From: Deltaproteobacteria bacterium | Lineage (GTDB): Bacteria > Myxococcota > Myxococcia > Myxococcales > 40CM-4-68-19 | Reading direction: 5' to 3' | DNA: 64,000 nt | Assembly (NCBI GenBank): GCA_005879535.1 | Contig: VBKI01000082.1 | Coordinates: forward strand, 15,747-79,746 | Shown here: piece after piece, positions 7,208 to 15,764 of the stretch | Layout: every line of letters begins with the position of its first letter | How positions within the stretch are numbered: position 1 is the stretch's first letter | Notes under the pieces: generated by a model | Told to the model about the DNA's origin: nothing | Database searches by the model: none | Seen by the model: the letters and a program-made list of their open reading frames with translations, nothing else | Translations under genes and position numbers: made by a program

Positions 7208-7668
7208 CCCCGGCTCCGCCGCGCGCGATCCATCTCGCGCTTCGCCTCGCGCTCCGCGATGTCCTCCCGCTTGTCCACGCCGGTCTTTCCCTTGCACACG
7301 CCGAGCTCGACTTTCACCCTGCCGTCCTTGAAGTAGAGGCTGAGCGGGATCAGGGCGTACCCCGCCTTCTGCTGCCGTTCCTGCAGCTTGTCGATCTCCC
7401 GCCGGTGCAGGAGCAGCTTGCGGGTCCGCTTCGGATCGTGGTTCTGCAGTGGTCCTGCCGGCTTGTAGGGCGGAATCTGCGCGTTGAGCAGCCACAGCTC
7501 ATGGCCCTTGGGAATCGCATAGGCATCGGAGAGCTGTGCGCTGCCCTCGCGCAAGCTCTTCACCTCGGTGCCGGTGAGGGCGATGCCGCATTCCACCTTG
7601 TCCTCGACGTGATACTCAAAGCGGGCGCGGCGGTTGGTGGTGATGATCTTGACGTGCTCCGCGCTCAT
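7204..7668 (-). CDS. smpB: SsrA-binding protein SmpB
   Basis: This is 154 residues, the usual size. Family signatures are KIITTNRRARFEYHV, ALTGTEVKSLREG, the NAQIPPY segment, KRTRKLLLH and the C-terminal VELGVCKGKTGVDKREDIAERE with a basic tail that enters the decoding centre. SmpB binds tmRNA and is required for trans-translation. The gene is about 2.1 kb from ssrA, separated by the SDR and the membrane protein genes. Its start lies 29 bp after the panC stop, so it probably belongs to the same minus-strand transcript. Confidence 0.97.
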   Translation of the reverse strand: MSAEHVKIITTNRRARFEYHVEDKVECGIALTGTEVKSLREGSAQLSDAYAIPKGHELWLLNAQIPPYKPAGPLQNHDPKRTRKLLLHRREIDKLQERQQKAGYALIPLSLYFKDGRVKVELGVCKGKTGVDKREDIAEREAKREMDRARRSRG

Positions 7669-7697
7669 GCCGCCTCGCAGCCCGACAGCCCAGGCGC

Positions 7698-8561
7698 TCA
7701 GCCGCCTTCGCCTGCGGTGCCCAGCGCTCCGTTGTCGATGAGCCGCGTCTTACCGAGGAATGCGGCGAGGAACAATCGGGAAGTCGCATCGGCCTGCGGC
7801 GGCCGCTGCAGATGGACCGGATCGCGGATCTCCACGTAATCGATTCGCAGCCCGTCCGCCAGCAACCTCTCCCGGGCCAGCTCCTCGAGCTGCGCCGGCC
7901 GTAGCTCGCCGGCCTTGAACGCGTCGCGCGCCGCCTTCAGCGACTTCCAAAGCGCGGTGGCGCGCGCCCGCTCCTCGCGGGAGAGATACGCGTTCCGCGA
8001 GGAGAGCGCGAGGCCGTCGCTCTCCCTGACGATGGGGCGGCCAATGACCTCGACCCCGAGGTTCAGGTCGGCGTTCATCCGGCGGATGACCACGAGCTGC
8101 TGGTAATCCTTCTCGCCGAAGAACGCGTAATCGGCGCGGCTCAACGCGAAGAGTTTCGCCACCACGGTGCAGACGCCGCGAAAGTGGCCCGGCCGCTTCT
8201 CTCCGCAGAGCGGAGCCGCGAGCGGTCCTGGCTCGACGTAGGTCTGGAACTCCGCCGGGTACAGCTCCTCCGGACCGCGCGGCACGAATGCGAAGGTCGC
8301 GCCCGCCTGCTCGCATTTGCGCAGGTCGCCGTCGATGTCGCGCGGATAACGCGAAAGGTCGTCGCCAGTCCCGAACTGCGTCGGATTGACGAAGATGGTG
8401 ACCGCCACCGCCGGCGCCCGCTGCGCGGCCGCCTGGATCAGCGACTGGTGGCCCGCATGCAGGTAGCCCATGGTGGGCACCAGCGCGAGCTCGCCGTCGC
8501 GGCGCGCTTCCTGGCAGGCCCGCCGGAAGTCGCGCGCGGTGGCGATCACCCCGACGCTCAT
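7698..8561 (-). CDS. panC: Pantothenate synthetase
   Basis: This is 287 residues. It joins D-pantoate and beta-alanine using ATP, the last step of vitamin B5 synthesis, in the cytoplasm. Signatures: [15 protein letters not shown] (HIGH-like motif of this nucleotidyltransferase class), SIFVNPTQF-type [29 protein letters not shown], and the KMSKS-like [10 protein letters not shown]. The ATG overlaps the panB stop as ATGA. Together with panB it gives two of the three dedicated pantothenate steps; panE/ilvC and panD are not in the window. Confidence 0.97.
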   Translation of the reverse strand: MSVGVIATARDFRRACQEARRDGELALVPTMGYLHAGHQSLIQAAAQRAPAVAVTIFVNPTQFGTGDDLSRYPRDIDGDLRKCEQAGATFAFVPRGPEELYPAEFQTYVEPGPLAAPLCGEKRPGHFRGVCTVVAKLFALSRADYAFFGEKDYQQLVVIRRMNADLNLGVEVIGRPIVRESDGLALSSRNAYLSREERARATALWKSLKAARDAFKAGELRPAQLEELARERLLADGLRIDYVEIRDPVHLQRPPQADATSRLFLAAFLGKTRLIDNGALGTAGEGG

Positions 8562-9400
8562 TTCACGCTCGAATAGAGCTGCAGCACCGGCGGCTTCTCG
8601 GCGGAGAAGCTGTGCTCGGGTCCGGGGAACACGCCGTGCTTCACGTCGTCGTTGTAGCGGGCCACGGCATCGCGGATCAGCACTCCGAGATCCAGGTACC
8701 GCTTGACGAACTTCGGCGAGAATTCCGGATTCATCCCGAGCAGGTCGTAGATGACCAACACCTGGCCGTCGCAGCCTGACCCGGCGCCGATCCCGATCAC
8801 CGGAATGGTCAGCGCGCGCGAGATCTCCGCCGACAGCTCGCCGGGCATCATCTCGAGGATCAGCGAGTAGCATCCGGCCCCCTCGAGCGCCTTCGCATCG
8901 GCAAGCAGGCGTTGCGCCTTCTCCTCCGTGCGTCCCTGGACGACGTACCCGCCAAGCTTGTGTACCGACTGGGGAGTGAGCCCGATGTGCCCCATCACCG
9001 GGACCCCGGCGCGGACGATGCGCTGGACGACCTCGGCATACTCGGCGCCGCCCTCGAGCTTCACGGCCTCGACGCCTCCTTCAGCCGCCAGGCGGACGGC
9101 ATTCTTCACCGCCTCGTCCGCGCTGCCCTGGTAGCTGCCGAAGGGCAGATCGCCGACGAGGTGCGCCCGCTCCACGCCGCGCTTCACGGCCGCGCAGTGG
9201 TAGACCATCTGGTCCATGGTGACCGGCAGCGTCGTGTCGTGGCCCTGGACGACCATGCCCACCGAATCGCCGACCAGCAGCACGTCGGTGCCGGCGCGAT
9301 CGAGCAGGCGGGCGAAGCTGGCGTCGTAGGCGGTGAGCATGGTAATGCGCTCGACGGCCTGCTTCATCTTGCGGAGCGTATTGATGGTGACCTTCTTCAA
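8558..9400 (-). CDS. panB: 3-methyl-2-oxobutanoate hydroxymethyltransferase
   Basis: This is 280 residues. It transfers a one-carbon unit from methylene-THF to ketoisovalerate, giving ketopantoate. Signatures: [35 protein letters not shown] (metal-binding Asp), [14 protein letters not shown] and IGIGAG. The start is TTG 9400, backed by GGAGGTGAACC at the ideal distance; no better start lies upstream. It heads the panB-panC-smpB-SDR run. It is separated from the deoxynucleoside kinase by 156 bp in which no gene is seen. Confidence 0.97.
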   Translation of the reverse strand: MKKVTINTLRKMKQAVERITMLTAYDASFARLLDRAGTDVLLVGDSVGMVVQGHDTTLPVTMDQMVYHCAAVKRGVERAHLVGDLPFGSYQGSADEAVKNAVRLAAEGGVEAVKLEGGAEYAEVVQRIVRAGVPVMGHIGLTPQSVHKLGGYVVQGRTEEKAQRLLADAKALEGAGCYSLILEMMPGELSAEISRALTIPVIGIGAGSGCDGQVLVIYDLLGMNPEFSPKFVKRYLDLGVLIRDAVARYNDDVKHGVFPGPEHSFSAEKPPVLQLYSSVK

Positions 9401-9556
9401 GGTTCACCTCCGTTTCACCGTGGTTGCCCCGTCCGGTTCGCCGCCTCCCGGTAGCCCACCTCGCGAAAGGTTGAGCTCCGGACAGCCCGCCACGGGACAG
9501 ACTTGTACTGCGACCCAAGGATATCATCGCCGGCGCCCGGCGCCATCCCGACGGCG

Positions 9557-10204
9557 TCAGACCCGGGTGCCGAGCGGCTGGTAGTAGTGCGTCCCCGCCT
9601 TGATCGAGCCGATGGCGCGAACCAGCTCCTCGAAATCCTTCTCGGTTTCGACGAAGTCGATGTCGCTGGTGTTGATCACCAGAAGCGGCGTCTCGTCGTA
9701 GCGATGGAAGAAGTCGTTGTAAGTGCGGGACAGCTCGGCGAGGTATTCCGGGTCGAACTTCCGCTCGAATTCGCGCCCGCGCTTGCGGATCCGCGCCAGC
9801 AGCACGTCGAGCCGCGCCTGCAGGTAGATGACGAGATCGGGCTTCATCACGCGCGGGCCCAGGTGCTCATAGACGCGCTCGTAGAGGGCCAGCTCGTTGG
9901 GGTCCAGCGTGATCGAGGCGAAGATCCGGTCCTTCGCGAACAGGTAGTCGCTGACCGTTACCTGCGAGAACAGCTCCTGCTGGAACAGCTCCTGCTGTTG
10001 CTTGAAGCGGCTGAGCAGGAAGAAGAGCTGCGTCTGGAAGGCGTACTTGTTGCGGTCCTGGTAGAAGCTGGCGAGGAAAGGGTTCTCTTCGACGAGCTCG
10101 AAGACGCTTCTCGCGCTGAACCGTTTTGCCAGCGCGCGGGTCAGCGCCGTCTTCCCCACGCCGATGGGACCTTCCACCACGATGTAGCGCTGCCTCAGCT
10201 CCAC
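9557..10204 (-). CDS. Deoxynucleoside kinase (dAK/dGK family)
   Basis: This is 215 residues. A P-loop (VEGPIGVGKTAL) starts the protein, followed by the family motifs ELVEENPFLASFY (substrate-binding Glu), FQTQLFFLLSRF, and KDRIFA in the place of the DRS motif, then PDLVIYLQA and RKRGREFE in the lid region. The enzyme phosphorylates deoxynucleosides for salvage; which base it prefers cannot be told from sequence. The end of the gene faces panB. It is transcribed divergently from the aldehyde dehydrogenase gene. Confidence 0.9.
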   Translation of the reverse strand: MELRQRYIVVEGPIGVGKTALTRALAKRFSARSVFELVEENPFLASFYQDRNKYAFQTQLFFLLSRFKQQQELFQQELFSQVTVSDYLFAKDRIFASITLDPNELALYERVYEHLGPRVMKPDLVIYLQARLDVLLARIRKRGREFERKFDPEYLAELSRTYNDFFHRYDETPLLVINTSDIDFVETEKDFEELVRAIGSIKAGTHYYQPLGTRV

Positions 10205-10245
10205 GGGGGGCGCAGATCACCACAGAACCACACCCGGTTACAGCA

Positions 10246-10274
10246 TTGACATTTTTTCGCGGATCGGGTTTGCG
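10246..10274 (+). promoter_or_regulatory. Possible promoter for the aldehyde dehydrogenase gene
   Basis: A perfect TTGACA is followed by an AT-rich run (TTTTTT) and, after 17 bp, by a poor -10 box, TTTGCG. The spacing to the start codon is reasonable. The weak -10 keeps this tentative. Confidence 0.35.
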
Positions 10275-10307
10275 CCGCCGGCGCTGACACCGCATCCTGT
10301 GGACTGC

Positions 10308-11699
10308 ATGGACACGCACCGGATCGACAATCCGTACACCGGCGAGACGGTCGCGGAGCGACGCCTGCTCGATGCGACTGGTGTCGAAGGAGTCGTCACC
10401 CGCGCTTTTCGCGCGCACAAGGCATGGGCGAAGACGCCGCTGGCGGACCGCGTTGCGCTCTGCGAGCGCTTCTGCGCGGAGTTCGAGAAGGACGGCGAGC
10501 GCATCGCGCGCGAAGTCACCCTGCAGATGGGCAAGCCGCTGGCCCAGGCGCGCGGCGAGTTGAAGACGACGGTGCACCGGGCGCGCGTCATGATGTCGCT
10601 CGCCCCGGAGTCGCTGCGCGACGATCCGCTGCCGGCGGTCCCGGGATTCACCCGCTTCGTCCGGCACGAGCCGGTGGGCGTGGTGCTGGACGTCAGCGCC
10701 TGGAACTATCCGTTGCTGATCACCGTCAACGTGGTGGTCCCGGCGGTGCTCGCGGGCAATGCCGTCGTCCTCAAGCACGCCAATCGAACCGCCCTCTGCG
10801 GCGAGGCCTTCGCCCGCGCGTTCGAGCGGGCCGGGGCGCCCGAGAACCTCGTCACCGCCATCGACGCCAGCCACGAGACCTGCGCGCAGATCATCGCCCG
10901 GCCGGAGATCGGATACGTCAGCTTCACCGGCTCCGTGCGCGGCGGACATGAGGTTTATCGCGAGGGCGCCAGGCGCTTCATCGACGTCGGGCTCGAGCTG
11001 GGCGGCAAGGATCCGGCCTACGTCGCCGCCGACGCCGACCTCGACCACGCCATCGCCAATCTCGTCGACGGCGCCTACTACAACGCCGGGCAGAGCTGCT
11101 GCGGGATCGAGCGCATCTACGTGCACGCCTCTCTCTACGAGCGCTTCGTCGAGGGTGCGCTGGCGGAGGTGCGGAAGTACCGCCTCGGCGATCCGCTGGA
11201 CAGCGCCACCACGATGGGCCCGATGGCGCAGGCCGAGGCCCCGCGCAAGCTGGATGCGCAAGTCGAGGAAGCGCGCAGCAAAGGCGGCCGCGTTCTCTGC
11301 GGCGGAAAGCCGATCCACGACGCGGCAGGGCGGGGACGCTTCTTCGATCCCTGCCTGGTGGCCGACGCGAACCACTCGATGCACGGGCTGATGGTCGAGG
11401 AGAGCTTCGGCCCCATCGTCGGCGTGCAGAAGGTGAGCGACGACGACGAGGCGGTGCGCTTGATGAACGACAGCCCGTATGGGCTGACGGCGGCGATCTG
11501 GACGCGCGATCAGGAGCGCGCCTTCCGTATCGGGGCACAGATCGAGACCGGCACGTTCTTCATGAACCGCTGCGACTATCTCGATCCGATGTTGCCGTGG
11601 ACCGGCGTGAAGGATACCGGCAAAGGGATGTCGCTCTCGAAGTACGGGTTTCTGCCGCTCACCCGCCGCAAGTCCTTCCACCTGCGCACGCAGACCTGA
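10308..11699 (+). CDS. Aldehyde dehydrogenase family protein
   Basis: This is 463 residues from ATG 10308; an in-frame GTG at 10299 would add three. It oxidises an aldehyde to the acid with NAD(P)+. Signatures: SAWNYPLLITVNVVVPAVLAGN (cofactor site), SFTGSVRGG, LELGGKDPAYV with the general-base Glu, and GQSCCGIERIYV with the nucleophilic Cys, then EESFGPIVGV and MNRCDY. A second Cys follows the catalytic position. The nearest recognised class is the succinate-semialdehyde/generic ALDH group; the substrate is open. The tautomerase gene follows 31 bp later on the same strand and may share its transcript. Confidence 0.92.
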   Translation: MDTHRIDNPYTGETVAERRLLDATGVEGVVTRAFRAHKAWAKTPLADRVALCERFCAEFEKDGERIAREVTLQMGKPLAQARGELKTTVHRARVMMSLAPESLRDDPLPAVPGFTRFVRHEPVGVVLDVSAWNYPLLITVNVVVPAVLAGNAVVLKHANRTALCGEAFARAFERAGAPENLVTAIDASHETCAQIIARPEIGYVSFTGSVRGGHEVYREGARRFIDVGLELGGKDPAYVAADADLDHAIANLVDGAYYNAGQSCCGIERIYVHASLYERFVEGALAEVRKYRLGDPLDSATTMGPMAQAEAPRKLDAQVEEARSKGGRVLCGGKPIHDAAGRGRFFDPCLVADANHSMHGLMVEESFGPIVGVQKVSDDDEAVRLMNDSPYGLTAAIWTRDQERAFRIGAQIETGTFFMNRCDYLDPMLPWTGVKDTGKGMSLSKYGFLPLTRRKSFHLRTQT

Positions 11700-11730
11700 A
11701 CCGCGCGCGAAGCACCGGCATCGCATCGAC

Positions 11731-12114
11731 ATGCCGCTGGTCCGCATCGCCCTGCGCAAGGGCAAGAGCCCCGAGTACCGCCGCGCGATTTCCGAATCGA
11801 TCCACCGCGCGATGGTCGAAACGATCAAGATTCCCGAGCAGGACCGGTTCCAGATCGTCACCGAACACGACGATGCCAGTCTCGTCTACGACCCGTCCTA
11901 CCTGGGGATCTCCCGCAGCGACGGGGTCATTCTCGTCCAGATCACGCTCAGCGCGGGCCGGACCGTGGACGTCCGGAAGGCTCTGTTCGCGCGCATCGTG
12001 CAGCTCCTGCGGGAATCCCCTGGTGTTCGCCCGGAGGACGTCTTCGTGAGCCTCGTCGAGGTCGCGAAAGAGAACTGGTCGTTCGGGAACGGAGTCGCGC
12101 AGTACGCAACCTGA
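11731..12114 (+). CDS. Tautomerase superfamily protein
   Basis: This is 127 residues starting MPLVRIALRKGKSPEYRR. Pro-2, exposed as Pro-1 after Met removal, is the catalytic base of the 4-oxalocrotonate tautomerase superfamily. The length is twice that of the short members and fits the fused-repeat malonate-semialdehyde-decarboxylase/cis-CaaD-like branch, with a second beta-alpha-beta unit beginning at about SDGVILVQITLSAGR. The substrate is unknown. It ends four bases before the convergent rsmA stop. Confidence 0.85.
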   Translation: MPLVRIALRKGKSPEYRRAISESIHRAMVETIKIPEQDRFQIVTEHDDASLVYDPSYLGISRSDGVILVQITLSAGRTVDVRKALFARIVQLLRESPGVRPEDVFVSLVEVAKENWSFGNGVAQYAT

Positions 12115-12118
12115 GCGG

Positions 12119-12925
12119 CTACAGCGCGCGCTCGATCGACGCGAACTCCTCGACGCTCAAGGTCTCCCCTCTCCGCTGCGGGTCGATCCCGGCGCGTGCC
12201 ATGGCTTCGCGCGCGCCGGGCACGGCACGAACCGCGTTCCAGAGCGTCTTGCGCCGCTGCGAGAACGCCGCCTTCACCAGGACCCGGAAACGCCGCTCGT
12301 CCTGGACCGCCGCCCGCGGCTTCTCCAGGAACTCCAGCACGAGCGCCGCGCTCTCGACTTCCGGCGGCGGCGTGAACGCGTGCCGGGGCACCGAGATCGC
12401 CAGCTGCACGTCGGCGACGTGCTGGATCAGCACCGAGAGCAGCCCATAGTCGCGTCCTCCCGGTTGCGCCGCGATCCGCTCGGCGACCTCGCGCTGCAGC
12501 AAGAGCACCGCGCGGCGGACCGCTGCGCGCTGGTCGAGCAGATGAAAGAGGATCGGCGAGCTCAGATGGTAAGGCAGGTTCCCGCAGACGACGACCCGCT
12601 GGTCCGCGCGCATCGCGACCTGCCGCAGATCGAAGCTCTTTGCGTCGGCTTCCGCCACTTCCACGCCTGGAAGCTCGGCGCGCAGGATGGGAACCAGCTC
12701 CCGGTCGCGCTCCACCGCGACGACGTGCGCGCCGGTGGATGCCAGCGCGCGGGTGAAATGGCCGAGCCCGGCGCCCAGCTCGACGACGGTGTCACCAGCT
12801 TTCAGCCTCGCCAGCGCGGCAAGCGACGAGAGCAGCTCCTCGTCCCCGAGGAAGTTCTGGCCCCAGTCCTTCTTCGGCCGCAGCCCGTGGCGTCGGAGGA
12901 GCTCGGCCGGTTTCACAGCCGCCAT
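12119..12925 (-). CDS. rsmA: 16S rRNA dimethyladenosine transferase (RsmA/KsgA)
   Basis: This is 268 residues. It dimethylates two adjacent adenines near the 3' end of 16S rRNA late in 30S assembly. Signatures: KKDWGQNFLGDEEL, the SAM motif VVELGAGLGHFT, the acidic end of strand two (AVERD), the catalytic NLPYHLSSPIL, and FTPPPEVESAAL. ATG 12925 begins 13 bases inside the end of tsaD, so the two overlap and are likely coupled. A longer upstream reading has no family similarity. Confidence 0.96.
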   Translation of the reverse strand: MAAVKPAELLRRHGLRPKKDWGQNFLGDEELLSSLAALARLKAGDTVVELGAGLGHFTRALASTGAHVVAVERDRELVPILRAELPGVEVAEADAKSFDLRQVAMRADQRVVVCGNLPYHLSSPILFHLLDQRAAVRRAVLLLQREVAERIAAQPGGRDYGLLSVLIQHVADVQLAISVPRHAFTPPPEVESAALVLEFLEKPRAAVQDERRFRVLVKAAFSQRRKTLWNAVRAVPGAREAMARAGIDPQRRGETLSVEEFASIERAL

Positions 12926-13929
12926 CCCGGGTCTGCGGACATCTCCGGATCGGCGCGCTCGCCGCGGCGCAGCCGGTGAGCGCCGGCGATGGCGATCATC
13001 GCCGCGTTGTCGGTGCACAGGCGCGCCTCGGGCAGGAAGAGCGAGATCCCCTCTGCGTCGCAGCGCTCGGCGGCGAGCTTACGGAGGCGCGAGTTCGCCG
13101 CCACCCCGCCACAGATCACCAGCGAAGACAGCCCGGCATGTCTCGCCGCTCTGACTGCCCGTTGAGTGACCGCGTCGCAGACGGCCTCCTGGAACGAGGC
13201 GCAGAGATCCGCGAGCGCCTGGCCGGAGGGCGCTCCGTGCTCCCGCACGTGGGTCAGCACCGCGGTCTTCAGCCCGCTAAAGGAGAAGTCGAACGCCGCG
13301 CGCGAGCGCCGCGAAAGCCCGCGCGGAAAGTCGACGGCCTGGGGATTTCCCGCGCGCGCCAGGCGGTCGACGTGCGCGCCGCCTGGATAGGGCAGCCCCA
13401 GGAGCTTCGCGACCTTGTCGAACGCCTCTCCAGCGGCGTCGTCCAAGGTGTGTCCAAGCGCGCGGTATTGGCCGACGGCGCGCACCTCGTAGAGCGAAGT
13501 GTGGCCGCCGGAGACTACCAGCGCCAGCCAGGGGGGCACGGGAGCCTCCTTCGCGAGCAGCACGGCCAGCAGGTGCCCCTCGATGTGGTTGACGCCGACG
13601 AGGGGAAGACCCGTCGCCGCGGACAGCGACTTTCCCACCTGGACGCCGACGAGGAGCGCGCCCACCAGGCCCGGACCGCGGGTGACCGAGATGCCCTCGA
13701 GCTGATCCATCCGGCACCCCGCCTTTCCCAGTGCTTCGTCGAGCACCGGAAGCACGCGCTGCAAGTGGTCGCGCGAAGCCAGCTCGGGCACCACCCCGCC
13801 CCACTTCTCGTGCACGTCCTTCTGGGTGTGGACCACGTCCGCGAGCACGGTCCCGCGCAGGCTCTCGCCGAGCTCCACCACCGCGGCGGCGGTCTCGTCG
13901 CAGCTCGTCTCCAACCCGAGGACGCGCAT
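12913..13929 (-). CDS. tsaD: tRNA threonylcarbamoyladenosine transferase subunit TsaD
   Basis: This is 338 residues. It transfers threonylcarbamoyl from TC-AMP to A37 of ANN-decoding tRNAs together with TsaB and TsaE. Signatures: LGLETSCDETA, the metal-binding HIEGH, VVSGGHTSLY, DDAAGEAFDKVAKLLGLPYPGG, FSFSGLKTAV, GGVAANSRLR and the late CTDNAAMIA. ATG 13929 is the canonical start. It lies 17 bp after the REC-DUF4388 gene stop, so it may be the third gene of that transcript. Confidence 0.97.
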   Translation of the reverse strand: MRVLGLETSCDETAAAVVELGESLRGTVLADVVHTQKDVHEKWGGVVPELASRDHLQRVLPVLDEALGKAGCRMDQLEGISVTRGPGLVGALLVGVQVGKSLSAATGLPLVGVNHIEGHLLAVLLAKEAPVPPWLALVVSGGHTSLYEVRAVGQYRALGHTLDDAAGEAFDKVAKLLGLPYPGGAHVDRLARAGNPQAVDFPRGLSRRSRAAFDFSFSGLKTAVLTHVREHGAPSGQALADLCASFQEAVCDAVTQRAVRAARHAGLSSLVICGGVAANSRLRKLAAERCDAEGISLFLPEARLCTDNAAMIAIAGAHRLRRGERADPEMSADPGWRL

Positions 13930-13946
13930 CGCGCGCAGGTGTAACG

Positions 13947-15764
13947 CTATCCCTCGAGGTTCGCGAGGATCACCTTGACGTCCTTCGCGAACTCGCTCGC
14001 GGGTTCCAGCTCGAGGAACCGGCGATACGCGCGCGTCGCGTCCGCGGTGCGACCGAGCGACTGGTACGCCGTGCCGAGCAGGAGATGGGCGCGCGCGCTC
14101 GTCGGATCGAGCCGTGCGGCGGCCTCGAGCGGCTCGACTGCGTTCCGCGGCCGATCCGACTCGAGGTATGCGTCGCCCAGCGCGACGAGGACGGGGACCG
14201 CCTGCGGGCGAAGCCCCACCGCCTTCTTGTATTGGTCGGCGGCGGCGCCGAACTTCCCTTGGCGGAAAGAATCGTTCCCGCGTGCGACCGCCTCGGCATA
14301 TGCCCCCGGGGCCGTCGCCCCGGACGCTGCGCCCTCTCTCGTCCCCTCCAGCCACGGGGAATCCTTCCTGTCGGTGTGGGGCTGTGGGCGAAGTACCCAT
14401 CCGATCGTCAGCGCCGCGGCCACGCCCGCGAGCCAGCCCCAGCGCTGGCGGGCAAAGCGAATGGCAATTCGAGCGGCCTCGGGCGGCGGCGGCGTGGTCG
14501 CCACCACGGGGGCAATGGGCGGCAACTCTCCGTTCACGCCTGCCAGCCGCGCGAGTCGAGCATCGGCGGCGAACGTCTTCGCCGCGTTGCCGGCGGCGGG
14601 AGAGATCCGGCGGAGCTCTCCCAGCGCTTCGGACTCCGCGCGGGGAGGAAGCTCCACGACGTGGTGGAGCCGCACGGGCTCACCCGAGGCGATCTTCATC
14701 CGCGCCTCCTGCGCCTCGCGGCGCAGGCGCTCGCGCCGCAAGCCGCGGATCGCCGGAAAGTTCACGATGCGCGGCATCGTCGGCGCGGTGGCAACGGCGG
14801 CCGGAGGCGGTTCGGAGACCCATGCCTCCAGCGACGACGACGAGCGGGAGGCCGGTCGGAGGATGCCGTCGCGCACCAGGCGTTGGACGGCCTCCATCGT
14901 CGCGACGTCGTCAACCGGCGAGAGATCGATCGCGGCGCGAAGCGTCCGCACACCGTCGAAGTGGCGCAGCACTCCATTCAGCTCGTCGGGGATGTCGCCG
15001 AGGACCGCTTCGAGGCGAGCCACGTCGACGGCGAGCTGCGTCTCCAGCGGAAGCTCCTGGGCCAGGCGACCCACTTCGTCGACGCGCCTCATCGCCTCCA
15101 TCAGCGCGGCCCGCGTCCCGCCCTCGATCCGCGCTTCCCGCGGCGACGAGGTGAAGTCCACGCGGAATTGCCCCCTGTCCCAGGTCATCAGGCGCCAGAA
15201 CGCCGCATCGCCCCCGAGCGGCCCCAGTTCTGCGTCGATGACCTGGCCCTCGCGGACCCAGACGCGGGCGAGCTGCCCGCCGTTCTCGCAGCGGACGACG
15301 GCGCTCTTCTTCCACGATTCGATGGAGTGAAAGACGTCGAGCAGACCGAAGTCGCGGACCGATCCCGTCAACCCGGCGGGCGCGCCAGGATCGGAGAGCC
15401 GGCGACGGTCGAGCAGATGCTGAACGCGCTGCACCAGCTCCTTGAGCAGGACCGGCTTGACCAGGTACTCGTCGGCGCCCGCCTCGATAGCCCGCGCCTT
15501 GGCGGCGGCCGACGCGTCGGCCCCCATCAGCAGGACGGGAACCCCTTGCTTTGCGCGTGCGGCGCGGCAAAGCGCGAGACCGTCGGGCGCCGGGAGCGCA
15601 AGATCGCAGATCAGCGCCTGTACGCCCCCATCGTTCAGACGGTGCAACCCGTCTTCGCCGGTGGCGCAAGCGATGACGACGAACCCGGCCCGGCGCAGCG
15701 CCAACTCCACCAGACGCAGGTTGCGCGGGTCGCCGTCCGCGACCAGCACCGTCTCCTTCGCCAT
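13947..15764 (-). CDS. Receiver-DUF4388-TPR regulator with one membrane helix
   Basis: This is 605 residues. Residues 4-118 form a response-regulator receiver with phospho-acceptor Asp54 (CDLALP) and Lys103 (LVKPV). Residues about 131-205 are a DUF4388 domain (GLLDVFHSIE, ARVWVREGQVIDAE, FWRLMTWDRGQF). A low-complexity linker leads to one hydrophobic segment at 442-458, and the C-terminus (about 485-600) has TPR repeats (AYAEAVARGNDSFRQGKFGAAADQYKKAV). With no DNA-binding domain, output is probably by protein contact at the membrane. Its ATG overlaps the stop of the next upstream gene (TGATG); both carry DUF4388 and TPR, which implies a joint function. Confidence 0.85.
   Translation of the reverse strand: MAKETVLVADGDPRNLRLVELALRRAGFVVIACATGEDGLHRLNDGGVQALICDLALPAPDGLALCRAARAKQGVPVLLMGADASAAAKARAIEAGADEYLVKPVLLKELVQRVQHLLDRRRLSDPGAPAGLTGSVRDFGLLDVFHSIESWKKSAVVRCENGGQLARVWVREGQVIDAELGPLGGDAAFWRLMTWDRGQFRVDFTSSPREARIEGGTRAALMEAMRRVDEVGRLAQELPLETQLAVDVARLEAVLGDIPDELNGVLRHFDGVRTLRAAIDLSPVDDVATMEAVQRLVRDGILRPASRSSSSLEAWVSEPPPAAVATAPTMPRIVNFPAIRGLRRERLRREAQEARMKIASGEPVRLHHVVELPPRAESEALGELRRISPAAGNAAKTFAADARLARLAGVNGELPPIAPVVATTPPPPEAARIAIRFARQRWGWLAGVAAALTIGWVLRPQPHTDRKDSPWLEGTREGAASGATAPGAYAEAVARGNDSFRQGKFGAAADQYKKAVGLRPQAVPVLVALGDAYLESDRPRNAVEPLEAAARLDPTSARAHLLLGTAYQSLGRTADATRAYRRFLELEPASEFAKDVKVILANLEG

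Noticed and set aside
9867-11861. Minus-strand open frame of 664 codons
   Set aside because: It is antisense to the well-supported aldehyde dehydrogenase and has no recognisable motif.
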